Source of the DNA: Scytonema hofmannii PCC 7110
Lineage (GTDB): Bacteria; Cyanobacteriota; Cyanobacteriia; Cyanobacteriales; Nostocaceae
Direction of reading: 5' to 3'
NCBI RefSeq assembly: GCF_000346485.2
Contig: NZ_KQ976354.1
Span: 9,101,333 to 9,165,332 of the forward strand
DNA: 64,000 bases
Each line of letters begins with the position of its first letter. Positions within the stretch are counted from its first letter, which is position 1. A program made the translations under genes and the position numbers. Below the pieces are notes generated by a model that saw nothing but the letters and a program-made list of their open reading frames with translations, did no database searches and was not told the DNA's origin. Positions 9,201 through 14,676 of this stretch are shown piece by piece.

Positions 9201-9594
9201 CGCGATTAAAAGTTGTGGCTAGGTAATCATTGAAGTGACCCCACATATCAATGCTGCGTCCGACTACGGGGTCTTGTTGGTCAACTTTTCCTAGTTCGCG
9301 TTGAGTACTGACAATTTTTGCTTCGATCGCAAAGTGACCATTTCCTCCAAAGTCCCAACCCTTTGCCATACTGAAAGAGCCGTTTTCATCCCATTGTCCT
9401 TCAGCATTAAACCGAGGTCCCAAGTTTTGGAGGTATTCGTGGTATTCAGATAAAGGACGGTTGTGGTCGAACCGTTCGCCCTCCATATAAACTGTGTTGG
9501 TACTCAGATCTACCAAACCGTTTTTATGTCCCGTGGGGGCGTGAGTGCGGGCAAATCCTTGAAAGTGCAGGCGTGGAAAGTCTAAGATGCTCAT
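6244..9594 (-). CDS. rebD: Chromopyrrolic acid/IPA-imine dimer synthase, RebD/VioB family
   Basis: The protein has 1116 residues from ATG 9594, whose N-terminus MSILDFPRLHFQGFARTHAP is the hallmark start of VioB and RebD. A longer reading from 9672 would only add residues from a GGGAGTGGGG repeat. Further family blocks are NDYLATTFNRARIFD, DKCKVETYARLMWQMCDP, a ferritin-like helix with LEVAVMLQYVYAAYS (about 705), ISREEMVHFLMVNNILMAIG (about 765) and GGEHHLFLRKETN. VioB is 998 and RebD 1013 residues, so this one carries about 100 extra residues. Family members couple two imines from indole-3-pyruvate (RebD gives chromopyrrolic acid). It is the first gene of the minus-strand operon. The L-tryptophan oxidase partner (RebO/VioA) is not in the window. 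Confidence 0.9.
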   Translation of the reverse strand: MSILDFPRLHFQGFARTHAPTGHKNGLVDLSTNTVYMEGERFDHNRPLSEYHEYLQNLGPRFNAEGQWDENGSFSMAKGWDFGGNGHFAIEAKIVSTQRELGKVDQQDPVVGRSIDMWGHFNDYLATTFNRARIFDCDPASNWTTTIMVGQLTFGRQGVSHEVPYMLSAPVEGMQPARWQNFNYIRELPEHSLNSEFKRAEVYQFVIPKDAKDLLWGEDTALSPTVSLLRSAMDREDVLGVVVQFSLSNMSAPLQPDSPVFWHLHGTIGLWCEGELTTYPQGRLLTPRHVLQNPEDRTLSNLTVEVTPQGASLNMVTAVPCNGRATQAGPGPTHAIASKLDLGDLELRTVKTQRLVARIPKEAYQQQAHQLTSGIVDVPLAESFEHLYHEIEQQGLCIVGTLNGQQQILVQEEEINLQVNDACLFVEFPDEKRGLDYAVELEVRSFVRGRPAPVETIYLHQFYNPKGLPQLRYDFERNPENADKTFHFPPSIEIVHFKPGKQDEIGDFTAKIAISTDNQGRGWVTVRGVRSGTTRVLLSTQADEIPGEPSPTDQALVSYDNEDRLGFWSGAGSFAVRVLTNDWHLEDIPDESVDFNLIYKHILAFYELSFSFMKAEVFSLADKCKVETYARLMWQMCDPCNKNKTYYMPPTRDMSQPQAMLLRKYLQNQQRVGYVPETKPTPKSTQRTIQTRDELVAALRHAAELEVAVMLQYVYAAYSIPNYVTGEEYVRRSLWTPEQLRLACGDGQEGHNYGMRGVLLDISREEMVHFLMVNNILMAIGEPFYPAIPNWNEANRRFPIDVDFALEPFGPSSLQRFLQFELPDFLVEDLAHETEPNDPTVDKLHGYGSLSELYRQIRTAIENIPDLIVVKKGCVGGEHHLFLRKETNKSHPDYQFHVDDVNSALFAIDLIVEQGEGCEANSPKFEESHYQKFRRIADALAREQTVDAITGHKLPWNPAYPALRNPTLHHKDYNSTVVTVPQTRAVMQIFNESYYLMMQLMVQHFGLMPHGSLRRSKLMNPAIDVMTGMMRPLGELLMTMPSGKRGKTAGPSFEIANPPAYIPTPEIAYQAIASRFEKLSHEARACEVIPSMVYEMFDFYARYFEDFAKNPQHILG

Positions 9595-10521
9595 AATAAA
9601 ATGGGGAGTGGGGAGTAGGGAGTGGGGAGTAGGGGAAAGAACAAAATTTGAGGTAATAACTTGTTTTACCAATCCCGCTCAAGCTGAAAGTTTAAAAGGT
9701 TTGAATTTTGATAAACTTTGGCAAATTGTTAATAGAAGCATCAAGATTGTTACTGTTTGTTATATTCTTAGGATAAATTTTGTTTTCATTTTTTTTTATA
9801 TTATTGAAAAATAGGTGGTGTTGACTGATTAACATAAATTAATATTTCCTTTTTGTAGATAAGATATTATTTACTGTCTGCTTGCAGTCAATTGGCTACC
9901 GTTGGAGAGAACGGCTTCTCTCGTTGTGTCTCTGTACTTTGTCATCAATACTTGTTTCCCATATTCCGTAAATGTTGCAGTCTCTGCAAGCATCTTAAGA
10001 CTATTTCATACTTTTTCTGACTTTTTGTGACGTTTTATCAGTGACAAGTGACCAGTGACCAGTGACCAGTGATATCGTGTTTGGTTAATAACTTATAAAA
10101 CAATTCGTTTGTAGTTGCGCTGTCTTCGCTAAAGTACAACTACGAACGTAGCGTAAGTGTTTACCTGAACCTGATATGACCGGATCTGATCCATCTTGTC
10201 GTGGTGACCTAACACGGTATTTGTGTGCTGGTGCAAAAATTAATATAGCAATCCTAGTTGAATTGTGAGAAAATACGTATTAATGTGAACAGGGATAAAA
10301 GTAAAATTTAATTCAGAGCTAGCAAATAGAAATCGCAGCTATGTAAACGAAACCAGACAAGCCTAGGTTATCTTATAAAGTTTACGTAGGTGTAATTTGT
10401 TTGTATAGTAGCAAATTTTATTCGCTCGCTTGGTTATAAATTTCTTATGAAGGATATAAGATTGTTCTATAAATAACAAGTAGTAAAATGCTGGAGTCAG
10501 ATAAAAAATTGATATAAAGTT
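9595..10521. other. Long intergenic region upstream of the rebD-like gene
   Basis: No intact gene is seen. It contains a GGGAGTGGGGAGTAGGGAG tract (9602–9637) and three GTGACCA heptamers (about 10041–10072). An OsmC-gene scrap lies at 10190–10245, and a degraded AGAAATCGCAGCTATG repeat near 10327. The AT-rich stretch 9700–9860 just upstream of the operon is the likely place for the rebD promoter, but no clear −10/−35 can be named. Confidence 0.6.
10190..10245 (+). pseudogene. OsmC-family gene scrap 1
   Basis: The sequence CATCTTGTCGTGGTGACC…ACACGGTAT followed by TTGTGTGCTGGTGC matches two separated parts of the OsmC gene at 11501, with roughly 80 bp between them deleted. It has no coding capacity and is a footprint of an earlier OsmC copy. 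Confidence 0.65.
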
Positions 10522-11133
10522 ATGATTAATCCTTCAAATTTCAATCGATTCACTTATGTAATAGGAGCAAATCAAGATACCAAAGATGAATTGATTACCT
10601 GGATTGTAAAATTGCAGGAATACATCAACCAATATTTTGAAGGAGATAAAAGCAGGATAATGAGAACAACTTTTGGAGATTGTGTTTCAAAAGTAGAAGT
10701 CTTGGTAGATTTAGTTATTGATAATAGTTACGCATCTGATTTTAGAGGAGTTAGAGACCAAAACGATCGCCTACAAGCAGGAGCAATAATTTCCCGACAA
10801 ATAGGAAGCCTTTTCCCTTATACTGAAGAAAGAGTTTATTTATCAATAGACCCATTTACAACACCTCCTTGGAATTGCTTAGGTCTAGAAGGCGTAGAGT
10901 TACCAGAGAAGATTAAAGGAGCAGCAAGATGGTTAATGTCAGAAATAGTTCAAGAAATAATAGATACTGAAATTGAGGGAGTTACTAAAGTTCTGTCAAT
11001 AGATAGAGCAAAAGATTTTTATTTGAGTATTGGATTTCAAGAAAACCCTGAGTATTTCCGAGAATTAGTTCTAACAAAAGAAGCAGCATTAGCTTTTCTA
11101 CAAGACCAATTGTATCTTAGAGGAGAAACATAA
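10522..11133 (+). CDS. Hypothetical protein with a weak GNAT-like C-terminus
   Basis: The protein has 203 residues and I do not recognise a named family. The C-terminal part, SIDRAKDFYLSIGFQENPEY followed by FRELVLTKEAALAFL, looks like the last strand and helix of a GNAT acetyltransferase (the AxxFYxxxGF motif). The middle (YLSIDPFTTPPWNCLGLEG) is not typical of that family, and no clear acetyl-CoA pyrophosphate loop (Q/RxxGxG/A) is visible. It overlaps the next gene by one base (TAATG), so the two form an operon. No signal peptide or membrane segment is seen. Confidence 0.7.
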   Translation: MINPSNFNRFTYVIGANQDTKDELITWIVKLQEYINQYFEGDKSRIMRTTFGDCVSKVEVLVDLVIDNSYASDFRGVRDQNDRLQAGAIISRQIGSLFPYTEERVYLSIDPFTTPPWNCLGLEGVELPEKIKGAARWLMSEIVQEIIDTEIEGVTKVLSIDRAKDFYLSIGFQENPEYFRELVLTKEAALAFLQDQLYLRGET

Positions 11134-11411
11134 TGACAAGTCAAAAATATCAACCAACAACAGAAGATTGGGAACGATGGGAAAGAGTAGATGAACTTGG
11201 TACGATCGCAATGTGTGGTACACCTATGTCAGATGAAGAGTATGAACATCGACTTCAATCTGTTATAGATGGTAGCTGCTTTGTGAAGTATCTCGATAAG
11301 GTATTACAACAAAAGCAAGAACTCCAGGATAAGTTAGCAGGTATCGAAAAAACAGAACAAATACTAAGGGCAAAGATTGCAGAATTTCAAACTAAAAAGA
11401 CTCAAGCCTAA
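11133..11411 (+). CDS. Small hypothetical protein, translationally coupled
   Basis: The protein has 92 residues and its ATG shares the last A of the preceding stop codon, which supports translational coupling. The N-terminal half is charged and aromatic-rich (TEDWERWERVDELGTIAMCG). The C-terminal half (LDKVLQQKQELQDKLAGIEK onward) has a heptad-like Leu/Gln/Lys pattern consistent with a coiled coil. No family is recognised. It probably works together with the 203-residue protein encoded upstream. Confidence 0.65.
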   Translation: MTSQKYQPTTEDWERWERVDELGTIAMCGTPMSDEEYEHRLQSVIDGSCFVKYLDKVLQQKQELQDKLAGIEKTEQILRAKIAEFQTKKTQA

Positions 11412-11500
11412 AAAACTCTCGTGTTGATGAAAGAAGTACTGGCTCAAGAAAGGATGAAGGATAAAGTACAAAGGATGAATTCTGTTTACACTTAATCTTT

Positions 11501-11979
11501 ATGGTAAAATCTCATAGTTACTCTGTTGCGATCGCTTGGACTGGTAATCTTGGGGAAGGAACAGCAAATTACCGAGCATACAGCCGCAACCACGAGATTC
11601 GTTCGTCAAGACAAACCTATTATTTATGGCTCGTCCGATCCATCTTTTCGTGGTGACCCAACACGGTATAATCCAGAAGAACTGCTGGTAGCATCAATTT
11701 CTGCTTGTCATATGCTCTGGTATCTTCATCTATGTGCTAGTGCAAAAATTGTTGTGACGGATTACGTCGATCATCCCGTTGGTGTGATGGAAGAGACAAA
11801 TAACGGAAGTGGACGATTTTCTGAGGTAACACTCAAACCTCGTGTGGCGATCGCGCTTCAGCGCAAACATCGAAACAGCAACCCGTTTACATGAAGAAGC
11901 TCACAAAATGTGCTTTATTGCTAATTCTGTCAATTTCCCAATTCGTTACTCTGCTGAAACTGTTGCAGTTGATAAGTAG
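11501..11979 (+). pseudogene. OsmC-family peroxiredoxin-like gene, frameshifted
   Basis: The gene starts MVKSHSYSVAIAWTGNLGEG, switches frame around 11605, continues as IIYGSSDPSFRGDPTRYNPE and LLVASISACHMLWYLHLC (with the OsmC catalytic Cys), and switches again near 11855. It then ends HEEAHKMCFIANSVNFPI … AVDK with the second conserved Cys. All parts of an OsmC/Ohr-like protein are present, but in three frames, so it is a pseudogene unless recoding occurs. Intact relatives reduce organic hydroperoxides. Fragments of the same gene occur at 10190, 12499, 13786 and 23686. Confidence 0.85.
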
Positions 11980-12010
11980 TACTTAACCACATTAATTTTG
12001 ATGGGCTACC

Positions 12011-12044
12011 AGATCCCCGACAACTTTTGCGAAGTCGGGGATCT
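12011..12044. repeat. Palindromic element AGATCCCCGAC…GTCGGGGATCT (copy 1)
   Basis: An 11-bp perfect inverted repeat with a 12-base loop lies 8 bp past the stop of the DUF4351 remnant. The same palindrome ends every DUF4351 copy in the window, so it may act as a bidirectional terminator, a mobile-unit end, or both. It lacks a U-tract on the minus strand. Confidence 0.75.
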
Positions 12045-12052
12045 GAGGTGTT

Positions 12053-12494
12053 TTATGCTTCAGTTTGATTTAACCATGCTTGCAAATCAGCTACCTCAGA
12101 AAAGTCTAATAAAACTTCTCCCAAAGCTTCAAGTTGTTCGGTGGATAATGCTCTAATTTGTTGAGTCAATGATGCATCGATTTCACCAAAGAGGCGATTT
12201 AGCTGACGCATAATCATACGTTGCTCTCCTTCAAGTCGTCCTTCTTCTTTGGTTTGTTCTCGATTGCGCTGATAAAGTGGCTCTAATCGCATAACTAACT
12301 CCTGGTCATCTTTATTTATATTTTGATTGACTCTCAAATTTTCCTGCAGGTTGTAAACTAATTCTAGCGTTGCTTTTTGGTAGGGATGATGTTCAGGTAA
12401 CCCAAGAAGTTCAGCAATTGCTTGCTCTTGTACTTTTCCCCTACCCAACAGTCTCAACCATAACGTCTCTGGCGTTGAAGGTAGCTGATGTATG
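12053..12494 (-). pseudogene. DUF4351 protein gene, 5'-truncated copy
   Basis: This matches the last 145 or so residues of the genes at 21312 and 22412, from TPETLWLRLLGRGKVQEQ to ADLQAWLNQTEA. An internal ATG gives a 134-residue open frame, but the N-terminal domain is missing and the homology stops abruptly near 12494. There the sequence changes to an OsmC scrap (12499–12523). It is therefore the tail of a rearranged copy. The C-terminal DUF4351 helical region itself is intact. Confidence 0.8.
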
Positions 12495-12756
12495 ACGACA
12501 TCAAACCTCGTGTGGCGATCGCCTTAGTTTGGTTAAGCGGAAATTTAGAACCCCGGTTTTTTCAAGAAACCGGGGTTCTGACACCTCAATTATTGTTAAC
12601 CGAGTAGTATTATTCCCAATATAAAATTACCAATCTTCTTTTCCTCTTTCTTTGCGTCCTTTGCGTCTTTGCGGTTCATTTCAATAGATAATCTTTTAAC
12701 AGGAAGGAAGTATTTATCTAAAATTCCTAGATTTTCCGTTCTTTGAAGAATTTTAC
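12495..12756. other. Intergenic: OsmC scrap, hairpin and dispersed repeat
   Basis: 12499–12523 repeats a 24-base piece of the OsmC gene (AAACCTCGTGTGGCGATCGC). 12549–12582 is a GAACCCCGGTTTTTTC…GAAACCGGGGTTC hairpin. 12645–12680 is the TTTGCGTCTTTGCGGTTCAT repeat. No gene is seen. Confidence 0.65.
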
Positions 12757-13668
12757 ATGACCGAGCAGATTGACCACGACCAACTTTTCAAAACACTTCT
12801 GTCCACGTTTTTCGTGGAGTTCATAGAGCTATTTCTACCAGAAGTAGCAAACTATCTTGAGCGTACACCCATTACCTTTTTACCACAAGAGTACTTTACT
12901 GACCTCATGACTGGAGAACGCAAAATTATTGATTTGCTCGCACTAGTAAAGTTTCGAGGACAGGAGACTTGTTTCATTATCCATGTAGAAAATCAGTCTT
13001 ACACCGAATCTGATTTTGCGCGGCGAATGTTTTTCTATTTCGCTAAGCTACATCAAGAATACTTGCTTCCTATTTATCCAGTTGTTGTATTTTCTTTTGA
13101 TGAGCCAAAACGGCAAGAACGGAAACAGTATCAAGTAGAGTTCCCAAATTTAAAGGTACTGGAGTTTAACTTTACGGCAATCCAACTCAATCAGCTTAAT
13201 TGGCGAGATTTCTTACAACAAAAAAATCCGGTAGCAGCAGCTTTGATGGCAAAAATGCGAATTGCGCCAGAAGATAGGGCGAAAGTGAAAGCAGAGTGTT
13301 TGCGATTACTGACAACTTTACGGCTCGATCCGGCTCGAACAAAGTTAATTTCTGGATTTGTGGATACTTACTTAGAGTTGAATGCGTCAGAAGAGCAGGT
13401 TTTTCAGCGTGAGCTTGATAGTATGGGTCTAAGGCAGGAGGAACAAGTTATGGAAATTGTCACGAGTTGGATGAAAACGGGAATGCAGCAAGAGGCTCAA
13501 AAGCTCGTTCTCCGACAGTTAAATCGTCGGTTAGGGACAATTGAGCCACCTTTAGAGCAGCGCATTCGTGAATTACCATTGGCTCGATCTGAGGATTTGA
13601 GCGAGGCTCTACTAGATTTTGTTGAAATATCAGATTTAGTGAATTGGTTAGAGCAATCTCGCAGTTAA
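12757..13668 (+). CDS. Rpn/PD-(D/E)XK-type nuclease-like protein with C-terminal DUF4351
   Basis: The protein has 303 residues. The N-terminus (DHDQLFKTLLSTFFVEFIEL) and the central block (RKIIDLLALVKF then ETCFIIHVENQSY) fit the Rpn family of recombination-promoting nucleases or putative transposases. There the D and ExQ residues belong to a PD-(D/E)XK core. The C-terminal 60 residues (LVLRQLNRRLGTIEPPLEQR then LPLARSEDLSEALLDF) are a DUF4351 tail like the one in the minus-strand paralogues. Such genes are multi-copy in cyanobacteria, often disposable, and their function is unproven. The start ATG at 12757 gives the full family N-terminus. Confidence 0.85.
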   Translation: MTEQIDHDQLFKTLLSTFFVEFIELFLPEVANYLERTPITFLPQEYFTDLMTGERKIIDLLALVKFRGQETCFIIHVENQSYTESDFARRMFFYFAKLHQEYLLPIYPVVVFSFDEPKRQERKQYQVEFPNLKVLEFNFTAIQLNQLNWRDFLQQKNPVAAALMAKMRIAPEDRAKVKAECLRLLTTLRLDPARTKLISGFVDTYLELNASEEQVFQRELDSMGLRQEEQVMEIVTSWMKTGMQQEAQKLVLRQLNRRLGTIEPPLEQRIRELPLARSEDLSEALLDFVEISDLVNWLEQSRS

Positions 13669-13683
13669 GAGAATGAATTGTTT

Positions 13684-13716
13684 AGATCCCCGGCTTCTTC
13701 AAGAAGTCGAGGATCT
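13684..13716. repeat. Palindromic element AGATCCCCGGCTTC… (copy 2)
   Basis: A 16-bp imperfect stem with a 4-base loop (CAAG apex) sits 16 bp after the stop of the Rpn-type gene. It is followed by a short remnant (about 13727–13780) matching the 3' end of the minus-strand DUF4351 genes. It could terminate the plus-strand gene. Confidence 0.7.
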
Positions 13717-13785
13717 GAGGTTTTCTATGCTTCAGGTTGATTTAACCAAGCTTGTAAATCAGCTACATCACAAAAGTCTAAGAAG

Positions 13786-13886
13786 CAGCAACCCATTTGC
13801 ACGAAGAAGCTCACAAAATGTGCTTTATTGCTAATTCTGTTCATTTCCCAAGTTGTCACTCTGCTGAAACTGTTGCAGTTGCTAAC
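13786..13886 (+). pseudogene. OsmC-family gene scrap (3' end)
   Basis: The stretch coding HEEAHKMCFIANSV in the OsmC gene at 11501 is repeated here with a few substitutions (AGAAGCTCACAAAATGTGCT is identical). It ends at an equivalent TAG after GTTGCAGTTGCTAAC. It joins directly to the scrap of the DUF4351 3' end, so one event fused an OsmC tail to a DUF4351 tail. Confidence 0.75.
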
Positions 13887-13970
13887 TAGTAGTTGATAAC
13901 ATGAACTTTATAGCGTTTCCCAGTCTGCTAAAGTACAAATTTATCAGCGTCCATCCGCGTTCATCAGCGG

Positions 13971-14335
13971 TTAATTCATCTTTTCTGGATGTGCAATATG
14001 AAGCGTATGGGTTGGTGTACTATGAATGGCGTACCGACCCATCTCAATAACCTGGGTATCGTTGTTTGATATAAAGTCTTTAAAGTTACCCGTAACCAAC
14101 ACTTTTGCTCGACCAGCGATCGCAGCTTCAAGAACGTGGGCGTCTTCACCATCGCGTAGCATAACTACACCAGTTCCGCCCAAAGTCAAATGAGGTCCCA
14201 CAACGGATGGACCAAGCTCAGCATATTTCCTAATCGTATCAATGTAGCCATCAGCTACTAACTGGGGAATATTAAAACTTCTTTCTAAAACTAAATGCAG
14301 ACGCCAGACTGCAAGGGATGCGATCGCTGAGGTCT
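13971..14335 (-). pseudogene. PIN-domain protein, probable 5'-truncated remnant
   Basis: The frame reads ASLAVWRLHLVLERSFNIPQ, then GPHLTLGGTGVVMLRDGEDA and HVLEAAIAGRAKVLVTGNFK DF in order. The acidic RDGEDAHVLEAA and the VLVTGNFKDF block are typical of the C-terminal half of PIN ribonuclease toxins. A GTG at 14201 gives 76 residues, but homology continues upstream without a start until a GAACCCCGG hairpin at about 14338. The N-terminal strand with the first catalytic Asp is missing. No antitoxin gene is visible beside it. Confidence 0.6.
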
Positions 14336-14676
14336 CAGAACCCCGGTTTCTTTAAGAAACCGGGATTCTAATTTCCACTTAGGAGCAGCCCCACGGGCGG
14401 CGCACCACCCGCTACGAATGAAAGAAACACTCTTTCCCCTACTCCCTACTCCCTATTCCCCACTCCCCTGTTTCTTGAGAGAATAGTATTGCCGTCCCTC
14501 CCACAATATGAGACAATTTATCTATTGGAAATTCCTAATTCTCAAACTCAGGTCTTGACAAGATTAGAGAGTTTATAGATAATATAGGGAGTCGTGCAAA
14601 TCTCAAAAAAAATCGATCTGCCAGAGGCAGCAAAAAAAAGAATAGGGAAAAGGGTTAGAGAGGAAAGTGTAAAGAA
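14336..14676. other. Intergenic with hairpin and short repeats
   Basis: 14338–14371 is a GAACCCCGGTTTC…GAAACCGGGATTC hairpin. 14388–14412 has GCAGCCCCACGGGCGGCGCA, a local GC-rich repeat. 14436–14468 is a CCCTACTCCCTACTCCC tract. No gene is seen. Confidence 0.65.

Noticed and set aside
9595-9672. 26-residue N-terminal extension of the rebD-like protein
   Set aside because: It is translated from a GGGAGTGGGG repeat, and the family N-terminus MSILDFP starts at 9594.
13971-14201. Functional PIN toxin
   Set aside because: The N-terminal catalytic part is missing and no antitoxin gene accompanies it.
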